Positions 1 through 5,498 of a stretch of DNA of 6,412 nucleotides are shown in pieces. Under the pieces are notes generated by a model. The model made no database searches. It was not told the DNA's origin and saw only the letters and a program-made list of their open reading frames with translations. The position numbers and the translations under genes were made by a program. The stretch's first letter is position 1, and the number at the start of each line of letters is the position of its first letter. Source of the DNA: Muribaculaceae bacterium (GTDB taxonomy: Bacteria > Bacteroidota > Bacteroidia > Bacteroidales > Muribaculaceae); NCBI GenBank assembly GCA_029056365.1, contig JAIDBM010000127.1, positions 1 to 6,412 of the forward strand. Direction: 5' to 3'.

Positions 1-33
1 GAAAAATTACCCGCTCCGGACTGAAGCGGGTAA
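1..33 (-). terminator. GC-rich hairpin with minus-strand T-tract
   Basis: A perfect 9-bp stem, TTACCCGCT (7-15) with AGCGGGTAA (25-33), encloses a 9-nt loop. The flank at 1-6 is GAAAAA, so a leftward transcript would read stem, then TTTTTC, the form of a Rho-independent terminator. A rightward transcript would meet GGGAGGA after the stem, which does not fit. No minus-strand gene lies to its right, so it could be an attenuator in the leader of a divergent gene left of the window, or a bidirectional terminator for a rightward gene ending just outside. The stem is seen; the role is inferred. Confidence 0.4.
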
Positions 34-73
34 GGGAGGATGTGCTCTTTATTTTAGTTTAAATGAAAGAGCC

Positions 74-96
74 GTGTCTTGGAGCCGGCCAGGCAC
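74..96 (+). other. Imperfect stem-loop upstream of malQ
   Basis: GTG-t-CTTGG (74-82) can pair with CCAGG-CAC (89-96) around a 6-nt loop, giving eight pairs, one of them G-U, with one bulged T. No T-tract follows it on the plus strand. It lies upstream of both candidate malQ promoters, so it would not be in the malQ message unless transcription starts further left. It may be chance. Confidence 0.2.
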
Positions 97-125
97 AATG
101 TTTACAATGTTTAATAACATGTTTA
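96..125 (+). repeat. Tandem CAATGTTTA repeats, possible operator
   Basis: CAATGTTTA occurs twice head to tail (96-104, 105-113), and a third ATGTTTA follows at 119-125. The cluster lies just upstream of the candidate malQ promoter elements, about 165-190 bp before the start codon. Direct repeats in this place could bind a regulator, for example of maltodextrin genes, but no known operator consensus is recognised. AT-rich spacers yield such repeats by chance. Confidence 0.3.
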
Positions 126-127
126 GT

Positions 128-178
128 TAAATTTGTGAGAAAAATTTTGGTTTGAAAGCAAAAAAGTATGTAAATTTA
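128..178 (+). promoter_or_regulatory. Candidate Bacteroidetes promoter(s) for malQ
   Basis: The best candidate pairs TTTG (146-149) with TAAATTTA (171-178) across 21 nt, against the Bacteroidetes consensus of a -33 TTTG and a -7 TAnnTTTG; only the last base of the -7 box differs. It would start transcription near 185 and leave a leader of about 100 nt. A second -7 box, TAAATTTG (128-135), matches perfectly but has only a poorly spaced TTTA upstream. The choice between them is uncertain. Confidence 0.4.
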
Positions 179-287
179 TGCCTTGAAATGGGGCGATAGC
201 TCCTTAATATAATTGATTCTAAAGCTATGTCTGGTTGTAAATATTCTTAAATCAGATAATTAAATAATATAACGGCATAAAATTCAA

Positions 288-2963
288 ATGAAATTAAGTT
301 TCCATATCGACTATCGTACGAATTGGGGAGAGTCGGTCTTTATCGTCGGTGACCCGATGGCTCTTGGAGCCGGAGATATGTCTTCGGCTGTGAAGATGAC
401 TCTCACAGGTACGGAAAACTGGTGTGTTGAAGTTGAGGTTCCCGATACTGTACGCGAATTCGAATATCGCTACTTTGTGCGCCATGACAATGGCGGAACG
501 AAAGATGAATGGGGTCGCCCGCACCGCTTTGTTCGTGGACGCAGTGCCAAGAATTTCAACATCAACGACCGCTGGCAGGATCAGCCGTGGGACAAACCAT
601 ACTATTCATCGGCTTTTACCGATTGTATATGTCATCGGTCGAACCGTCAGAAGGCTCTCGCTCCTAAAAACGGATTCGTGAACATACGCATAACGGCTCC
701 GATGGTCAAAACCAACCAGACGTTGGCTATATGCGGAGCATCGGAATCGCTTGGCGGCTGGAATCCGGCAAAGGCCGTGCGTCTTTCCGATGCCAACTTC
801 CCTGAATGGGAGGTGAATGTCGATGCAAAGGATCTTAAATCTGAGACAGAATATAAATTCCTTATTATCGACAGTGAGAGCGGCGAACTTGTCGCATGGG
901 AAGGCGGAGGAAACCGCCGCATAGGGGTGACTCCTGAAAAAGACGTAATATACACCATAAGCGGCATGCGGTTCATAAACCCGCTTACTCCGTGGAAGGG
1001 TGCCGGAACTGCGATACCGGTGTTTTCGGTAAGAAGCGATGAGGACTTTGGTGTAGGAGACTTCATGGACTTGAAGAAGATGATTGACTGGCTGGCGGAA
1101 ACCGGCCAGACAATTCTGCAGATTCTGCCGATCAACGACACAACCATGACGCATACCTGGACGGATTCGTATCCGTACAATGCCAACAGTTGTTTTGCGC
1201 TGCATCCGATGTTCATGCGTCTGAGCGAGCTCGGAACTCTTGCCGATCCGGCCCGTCAGGCATATTTCGACAATCTCGGCCGGGAGCTGAACGACCTCAA
1301 GGAAATAGATTATGAGCGTGTGAACCAGGGTAAAATAGAGTTCTTCCGCGAGATATTTGCCCAGGAAGGCGCCAAGGTGATAGCCAGCGATGAATATAAG
1401 GAATTTGTTGAAGCAAACCGGCACTGGCTTATGCCGTATGCGGCTTTCTGTGTGTTGCGCGACAGATTCGGCACACCCGATTTCTCGTTCTGGGGCGAAT
1501 ATGCTTCGTTCAGCGATGAACTCCTCGACCGTTTTGTAAAAGACAACGCAGCGGAAATAGACTACGTGTGTTACCTCCAGTATAATCTCGATAAACAGTT
1601 GCGCCATGTGAGGGATTACGCACACAGCAAAGGTGTTGCGATAAAGGGCGATATACCTATCGGTATATCACGCACAAGTGTGGACGCATGGGTGGATACA
1701 CGTCTGTTCAACATGGATTGCCAGGCCGGTGCTCCGCCGGACGACTTCTCGGTTCTTGGACAGAACTGGGGATTCCCCACCTACAACTGGGAAGAAATGA
1801 ATCGCGATGGATTCGCATGGTGGAAGGCCCGGTTCCGCAAGATGTCGGAATATTTCGATGCATATCGTATCGACCATGTGCTCGGATTCTTCCGCATATG
1901 GCAGATTCCTATGGATGCCGTGCATGGTTTACTCGGCATATTCAATCCGGCGCTTCCGTATACCACCGATGAACTGAAATACAACTACGATTTCTGGCTG
2001 GATGCCGATCTTCAGACCACACCTTATATAATGGAGCATTTCCTTGGCGATTTCTTCGGCGAATATGCCGATGAGGCCCGCAACCGCTTCATGTATGGTG
2101 TGGGATATGGCCGATATAAGCTAAAGGGTGAATACGCAACCCAGCGTGCCGTGGCGGATTTCTTTGCGCAGCAGCCCAAAGATGAGAAAAACACCCGCCT
2201 ATGTAACGGATTGCTCGGTCTTATCGATGATGTGCTCTTTATAGAGGACCCGGTTGAAAAGGGCAAGTATCATCCGAGAATTTCAGCACAGTTCACATAC
2301 ATATACCGCTCGCTCAACGACTATGAGCGCTGGTGCTTCGACCGTCTTTACAACGACTTCTACTATCACCGGCACAATGACTTCTGGTATGGAAAGGCTA
2401 TGTGGAAGCTCCCGCCTCTTATATCCGCTACAGACATGCTCTGCTGTGCCGAGGATCTTGGCATGATTCCAGATTGTGTTCCGGCTGTGATGTCGGCTCT
2501 GGAAATTCTGTCGCTGGAGATACAGCGTATGCCCAAAGACCCCGGAGCCATGTTCGGAAACACATGGAGCTATCCGTACTACTCGGTATGCACTACTTCT
2601 ACTCATGATATGGGCGGAATCAGACAATGGTGGGAGGAAAACCGCGACAAAATACAAAACTACTATACAAACGTGCTTCATGGCCAGGGCGATGCACCGT
2701 ATTTTGCCGAGCCATGGGTATGTGACCGGATAGTCGACCTGCAGCTCAAGTCTCCTTCGATGTTATGTATACTTCCCCTTCAGGACTGGCTGTCGATAGA
2801 CGGAACCCTGCGTAGGGAGAATCCGCTTGAAGAGCAGATTAATGTGCCGGCGAATCCGCGTCATTACTGGCGCTACCGCATGCATATGACTGTTGACGAG
2901 CTTCTTGAGGCATCGGATTACAACAGATATATACGCCGCAAGATTGTGGCTTCGGACCGATAA
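288..2963 (+). CDS. malQ: 4-alpha-glucanotransferase (amylomaltase), CBM20x2-GH77
   Basis: This 891-residue enzyme should transfer 4-alpha-glucan segments between maltodextrins, releasing glucose, in cytoplasmic maltodextrin and glycogen metabolism; there is no signal peptide. Residues 1-105 form a degenerate CBM20 and about 130-232 a canonical one (SLGGWNP at 154-160, W174, WEGGGNR at 204-210). GH77 fills about 235-880. By family knowledge the nucleophile is D529 in YRIDH, the acid/base E722 in AEDLG, and the third carboxylate D774 in THD; GDIPIG (454-459) and GQNWGFP (491-497) are further family motifs. The 193 residues between D529 and E722, against about 47 in short Thermus-type amylomaltases, mark the insert of the plant DPE2-like class. 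The ATG fits because CBM20 strands begin at residue 3; no Shine-Dalgarno sequence is visible, which is normal for the phylum. It appears monocistronic, with its own terminator. Confidence in the family is very high; the exact substrate is inferred. Confidence 0.97.
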   Translation: MKLSFHIDYRTNWGESVFIVGDPMALGAGDMSSAVKMTLTGTENWCVEVEVPDTVREFEYRYFVRHDNGGTKDEWGRPHRFVRGRSAKNFNINDRWQDQPWDKPYYSSAFTDCICHRSNRQKALAPKNGFVNIRITAPMVKTNQTLAICGASESLGGWNPAKAVRLSDANFPEWEVNVDAKDLKSETEYKFLIIDSESGELVAWEGGGNRRIGVTPEKDVIYTISGMRFINPLTPWKGAGTAIPVFSVRSDEDFGVGDFMDLKKMIDWLAETGQTILQILPINDTTMTHTWTDSYPYNANSCFALHPMFMRLSELGTLADPARQAYFDNLGRELNDLKEIDYERVNQGKIEFFREIFAQEGAKVIASDEYKEFVEANRHWLMPYAAFCVLRDRFGTPDFSFWGEYASFSDELLDRFVKDNAAEIDYVCYLQYNLDKQLRHVRDYAHSKGVAIKGDIPIGISRTSVDAWVDTRLFNMDCQAGAPPDDFSVLGQNWGFPTYNWEEMNRDGFAWWKARFRKMSEYFDAYRIDHVLGFFRIWQIPMDAVHGLLGIFNPALPYTTDELKYNYDFWLDADLQTTPYIMEHFLGDFFGEYADEARNRFMYGVGYGRYKLKGEYATQRAVADFFAQQPKDEKNTRLCNGLLGLIDDVLFIEDPVEKGKYHPRISAQFTYIYRSLNDYERWCFDRLYNDFYYHRHNDFWYGKAMWKLPPLISATDMLCCAEDLGMIPDCVPAVMSALEILSLEIQRMPKDPGAMFGNTWSYPYYSVCTTSTHDMGGIRQWWEENRDKIQNYYTNVLHGQGDAPYFAEPWVCDRIVDLQLKSPSMLCILPLQDWLSIDGTLRRENPLEEQINVPANPRHYWRYRMHMTVDELLEASDYNRYIRRKIVASDR

Positions 2964-2981
2964 GTCCTGTGACGCTTTTAT

Positions 2982-3024
2982 GCGGGGCACTTTATCCGGA
3001 CAACGGATAAGTGCCCCGCTTTTA
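2982..3024 (+). terminator. Strong Rho-independent terminator after malQ
   Basis: GCGGGGCACTTTATCCG (2982-2998) pairs with CGGATAAGTGCCCCGC (3004-3019), giving 16 pairs with one bulged T and a 5-nt loop, followed by TTTT and an AT-rich run. It begins 18 nt after the malQ stop codon and separates malQ from the LRR gene. Confidence 0.9.
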
Positions 3025-3049
3025 TTATGTAAACGGGTCGGTAAATTTT

Positions 3050-3137
3050 TAAATTTAATAAACCATTAAGGCTTATGGGTTGTTTTTAAGTCATAAAGGC
3101 CGGAATATCCGACCTATGAGAATTCATCCTTTTATGA
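3050..3137 (+). promoter_or_regulatory. LRR gene leader: weak promoter box and overlapping inverted repeats
   Basis: TAAATTTA (3050-3057) resembles the -7 box upstream of malQ but has only a weak -33 partner (TATG at 3026-3029). Downstream, TCATAAAGG (3091-3099) has two competing partners. With CCTATGA (3113-3119) it forms a stem that continues through CGGA (3101-3104) and TCCG (3108-3111) around an ATA loop, with two bulged A and one C-A mismatch. With CCTTTTATGA (3128-3137) it forms a second stem with one bulged T. Both lie within 70 nt of the start codon. Regulation by switching is an inference. Confidence 0.35.
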
Positions 3138-3156
3138 CACCCTAATAATTTACAAA

Positions 3157-4215
3157 ATGAAACGAGTCGCTTTACTATTAGCTGTTGCGCTTACGAGTGT
3201 AGCAGTATTCGCTCAGAAAATCAATAAGAATGAGCTGAAACAACTTCAGGTATTTCTTTCAGAACCCGCAGAAAAAGACGCTACAAACGCACAGGCCTTG
3301 AAAATCACCAATACTTCCGATCCCTCCGGATGGGAGGGCATCACTGTCGAAGGCGGACATGTGACCAAGATCGAGTGGAAGGACAAGCATCTTGCCGGAA
3401 CTCTGAATCTGTCGGGATTCACCGCACTTACCAGCGTGGATGTATCGCGTAACAAAATCGGAGCTTTGTCGGTGAAGGGTGCTACAGCGCTCACCGAACT
3501 CAATGCTTCTCGCAACCGTCTGACAGAATTTGATGCCCAGGGTTGCGCGGCCCTTCAGAAGCTGTCGGTAAACAACAACTATCTTACAGATATTGAGCTT
3601 GGAGGCTCTCCTCTGCTGACCTCGCTGAATGTGGCTGCTAACCGCATGGTTGAACTCGACCTTTCGAATTCGGCTACATTGAAGACCGTGAACTGCCAGT
3701 CGAATCTGCTTGAGAGTCTGTCAATCACTAACTGTACCGCTCTAAAAAACCTGTATTGCGGTTATAACAAGCTTACCAGTATAACATTCAGCGGTGTCAG
3801 CGATCTGCAGAACCTGAATATCGATGACAACCGTATAAGCTCGATGATTGTGAGCGGACTTCCGTCGCTGAGCACATTTATATGCTCCGACAACTCAATG
3901 ACAACTCTCGGTATGCGTGATTGCAAGAACCTTCTCGATTTGGTATGCAGTTATAACGACCTGACAAGTCTCACGGTAGACAACTGCCCGAATCTGCAAT
4001 TCGTAGACTGCAGTTACAACGACTTGACCCAGCTGTCGCTCGCAAACCAGACATTCCTGCAGCGTGTATTATGCAACAACAATCAGCTGCAGATGCTTGA
4101 TGTATCGTTCGACCAGGCGCTTACTTATATCAACTGCCGATATAACTTTATTACAGATCTGCGAACTACTGCATGTCCGAACCTGCGTATGATCGCATGT
4201 CAGTGGAACTATTGA
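3157..4215 (+). CDS. Exported leucine-rich-repeat protein with cysteine ladder
   Basis: This 352-residue protein is probably a secreted or periplasmic binding protein whose ligand cannot be named. Residues 1-19 form a signal peptide (KR, a hydrophobic core, then VFA before Q20); there is no lipobox. Residues 20-90 form an N-terminal cap with a WEGITVEGGHVTKI-type stretch (59-72) and a degenerate first repeat. From L91 to N342 run twelve repeats of exactly 21 residues, with pattern LxxLxCxxNxLxxLxxxxCxx, and a thirteenth stops at its tenth residue (Y352). All 13 cysteines fall at repeat position 6 (eight of them, from C180 to C348) or position 19 (C130, C193, C256, C277, C340). The position-6 column resembles the cysteine ladder of Listeria internalin J. 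No C-terminal cap, membrane anchor or type IX secretion domain is seen. It is flanked by terminators, so it is probably a single-gene unit. The LRR call is certain; the function is unknown. Confidence 0.9.
   Translation: MKRVALLLAVALTSVAVFAQKINKNELKQLQVFLSEPAEKDATNAQALKITNTSDPSGWEGITVEGGHVTKIEWKDKHLAGTLNLSGFTALTSVDVSRNKIGALSVKGATALTELNASRNRLTEFDAQGCAALQKLSVNNNYLTDIELGGSPLLTSLNVAANRMVELDLSNSATLKTVNCQSNLLESLSITNCTALKNLYCGYNKLTSITFSGVSDLQNLNIDDNRISSMIVSGLPSLSTFICSDNSMTTLGMRDCKNLLDLVCSYNDLTSLTVDNCPNLQFVDCSYNDLTQLSLANQTFLQRVLCNNNQLQMLDVSFDQALTYINCRYNFITDLRTTACPNLRMIACQWNY
3427..4215 (+). repeat. 63-bp coding repeats (12 full, 1 partial)
   Basis: The LRR units are encoded by twelve uninterrupted 63-bp periods from 3427 to 4182 and a partial one to the stop codon. 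Most units have diverged in DNA sequence. The ninth and tenth are closest: both encode CSYNDLT, at TGCAGTTATAACGAC and TGCAGTTACAACGAC, spaced 63 bp apart. The period makes unit gain or loss by recombination possible without a frameshift. Confidence 0.85.
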
Positions 4216-4310
4216 GTAAGTTCAAGCAGTCTTCGCTGATTACGGAAAGTATCAATGCAACGAATATACACAATTATCTATAGCAGCTAATAAGCGCGAA
4301 TCTCGGACTG

Positions 4311-4345
4311 ACGGCCTCCACAGTAATGCGGAGGCCGTTGTTTGT
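4311..4345 (+). terminator. Rho-independent terminator after the LRR gene
   Basis: ACGGCCTCC (4311-4319) pairs perfectly with GGAGGCCGT (4330-4338) around a 10-nt loop, followed by the T-rich TGTTTGT. It lies 95 nt after the LRR stop codon. I see nothing else in the stretch 4216-4310. Confidence 0.75.
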
Positions 4346-4376
4346 GCTTGGACTGATATACAATGTTTTAGACCGC

Positions 4377-4403
4377 ATTCGGAGTGCTGCTGAATCTTTT
4401 TTT
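4377..4403 (+). terminator. Weak second terminator before the tRNA promoter
   Basis: ATTCGG (4377-4382) pairs with CTGAAT (4390-4395), including one G-U pair, around a 7-nt loop; C and seven T follow (4397-4403). It could back up the stronger terminator upstream and insulate the tRNA promoter. The stem is short and AU-rich, so it may be chance. Confidence 0.35.
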
Positions 4404-4423
4404 GATATTTTTCTTCAAAAAAA
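4397..4423. promoter_or_regulatory. A/T-tract inverted repeat next to the -33 box
   Basis: TTTTTTTGA (4397-4405) and TCAAAAAAA (4415-4423) form a perfect 9-bp inverted repeat with a 9-nt, mostly T spacer. The A run directly abuts the -33 box of the tRNA promoter. Phased A/T tracts bend DNA and often act as UP-like activators of stable RNA promoters; that role here is inferred. Confidence 0.4.
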
Positions 4424-4455
4424 TTTGCACAATCGAAAAAAAGGTTGTAACTTTG
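4424..4455 (+). promoter_or_regulatory. Consensus Bacteroidetes promoter for the tRNA unit
   Basis: TTTG (4424-4427), 20 nt, then TAACTTTG (4448-4455) exactly matches the -33/-7 consensus of the Bacteroidetes primary sigma factor. Transcription should start at about 4460-4464, only a few bases before the tRNA-Met gene at 4468. It is the best promoter in the window, as expected for a stable RNA. Confidence 0.88.
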
Positions 4456-4467
4456 CACTCGCAAAAG

Positions 4468-4541
4468 GGCGGGATAGCTCAGTTGGTTAGAGCGTCGGAT
4501 TCATAACCCGGAGGTCCCGAGTTCAATTCTCGGTCCCGCTA
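4468..4541 (+). tRNA. tRNA-Met(CAT), probably elongator
   Basis: A full 74-nt cloverleaf. The acceptor is 4468-4474 with 4534-4540 (G1-U72 is a wobble pair), the D stem GCTC/GAGC, the anticodon CAT at 4502-4504, the T stem CCGAG/CTCGG, the discriminator A at 4541, and no encoded CCA. The C11-G24 pair argues against an initiator tRNA. The anticodon stem is imperfect: T27-G43 is a wobble and A31-C39 a mismatch. A lysidine-modified tRNA-Ile with the same CAT anticodon cannot be excluded by eye. Confidence 0.92.
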
Positions 4542-4546
4542 CGATT

Positions 4547-4558
4547 CTCCTTCGGGAG
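4547..4558 (+). other. UUCG tetraloop hairpin between the tRNAs
   Basis: CTCC (4547-4550), TTCG (4551-4554) and GGAG (4555-4558) form a small hairpin with the very stable C(UUCG)G loop in the 29-nt spacer between the tRNAs. It may guide 3' processing of tRNA-Met or weakly attenuate tRNA-His; both roles are inferred. Only three T follow. Confidence 0.5.
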
Positions 4559-4570
4559 TTTCAAATAGAT

Positions 4571-4645
<75 letters not shown>

Positions 4646-4671
4646 CCACACAAGAGAAAAATTGGTTTATG

Positions 4672-4704
4672 ACGGCGTGTTCGTGAGAATCCGCCGTTTT
4701 TTTT
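4672..4704 (+). terminator. Strong terminator after tRNA-His
   Basis: ACGGCG (4672-4677) pairs with CGCCGT (4692-4697). The stem continues past one U-C mismatch into GTTC/GAAT, capped by a GTGA (GNRA-type) loop at 4683-4686. Eight T follow (4697-4704). It ends the tRNA transcript, yet the next gene starts 25 nt after its last T. Confidence 0.88.
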
Positions 4705-4728
4705 AATATTATATTTAATATTATATTT
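4702..4728 (+). repeat. 12-bp AT-only tandem repeat at a gene start
   Basis: TTTAATATTATA is present twice exactly (4702-4713, 4714-4725), and a partial third copy (TTT) runs into the ATG at 4729. The array overlaps the end of the terminator T-tract and is the whole leader of the next gene. Each copy boundary makes a TATATTTA box resembling a -7 element. Confidence 0.8.
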
Positions 4729-5496
4729 ATGGATAAGCCAGATATCAGAGAATTGCTCGATTACCATGCTTCGAGAATCAATTCCCATGAATTCATAGCC
4801 GATGACCCGGTGCAGTTTCCGCGAATGTTCACAGACCAGCGCGATGTCGAGATTGCCGCATTGCTGAGCGCCACTATTGCCTGGGGCAAGCGTTCGATGA
4901 TTATACGCGATGCACAGCGAATGTTCTCGCTTATGGATATGCAGCCATATAATTATGTGATGGACCAGGGATATGAGGATCTGCCGCAGCAGAATATACA
5001 CCGTACCTTTTTTAGCGGTAACCTGCAGCACTGGATGCGCGGGTTGCGCTCGATATATCTGGAGCATGCCACGCTCGATGATTTTTCCCGCAGTGTTGGA
5101 GCAGGCGCATGTGATTATCCGGCGGTGCGGATCGCAGAGGCCATAAATGAGCGTCTGGCTGCTGCCAACGGTGGGATAGGCGACAGCCGCTGCCTGCCGT
5201 TGAATCTGAAAACAACAGCATTGAAGCGTCTGAATATGGCGTTACGCTGGCTTGTGCGTACCGATGGAATTGTGGACCTGGGCCTATGGCGCAGTATCGA
5301 TGAGAGTCAGTTGCGGATTCCGCTTGATGTGCATGTGATACGGACGGCAACCGGACTGGGCCTGTTGACGCGCAGGAGTGCCGACCGTAAGGCTGTAGAG
5401 GAACTGACATCGGAACTACGTACAATGCGTCCGCATGATCCGGTGTTTTACGATTTCGCTCTGTTCGGACTCGGTGTATCCGGAGAAAAATTCTGA
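4729..5496 (+). CDS. TIGR02757 (DUF2400) family protein
   Basis: This 255-residue soluble protein is of normal length for the family, whose function is unknown. Family hallmarks are DDPVQFP (25-31), DVEIAALLSATIAWGKR (39-55), LKRLNMALRWLVR (165-177), LDVHV with a following RTATGLGLL (199-213), and the closing YDFALFGLGV (241-250). There is no signal peptide or membrane segment. The LDVHV region resembles the segment carrying the catalytic Asp in endonuclease III-type HhH-GPD glycosylases, but I see no lysine-bearing helix-hairpin-helix motif, so a DNA-repair role is only a guess. The ATG is the only sensible start, since the first conserved motif begins 25 residues later. Its leader is AT-only and follows the tRNA terminator at once, so it may depend on read-through or a near-leaderless transcript. 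It converges on ygiQ with 2 bp between the stops. Confidence 0.92.
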   Translation: MDKPDIRELLDYHASRINSHEFIADDPVQFPRMFTDQRDVEIAALLSATIAWGKRSMIIRDAQRMFSLMDMQPYNYVMDQGYEDLPQQNIHRTFFSGNLQHWMRGLRSIYLEHATLDDFSRSVGAGACDYPAVRIAEAINERLAAANGGIGDSRCLPLNLKTTALKRLNMALRWLVRTDGIVDLGLWRSIDESQLRIPLDVHVIRTATGLGLLTRRSADRKAVEELTSELRTMRPHDPVFYDFALFGLGVSGEKF

Positions 5497-5498
5497 AT

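Noticed and set aside
39..52. A 14-bp exact match, GATGTGCTCTTTAT, to malQ at 2229-2242
   Set aside because: Flanking bases do not match and one copy is coding. A single 14-mer match in 6.4 kb is only mildly surprising, so it does not support a duplication or malQ remnant.
63..155. A 30-codon small open frame with four cysteines upstream of malQ
   Set aside because: The only purine-rich ribosome-site-like stretch (32-40) is too far away. The QCL repeats simply reflect the CAATGTTTA DNA repeat, and both candidate promoter starts lie downstream of its start codon.
195..227. ATAGCT/AGCTAT inverted repeat in the malQ leader
   Set aside because: Only 6 bp around a 21-nt AT-rich loop, and AGCT is itself a palindrome, so chance explains it.
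606..1625. A 339-codon open frame on the minus strand opposite malQ
   Set aside because: It lies wholly inside the clearly real malQ, has no recognisable domain and a low-complexity shadow composition. Long antisense frames are common opposite GC-balanced coding DNA.
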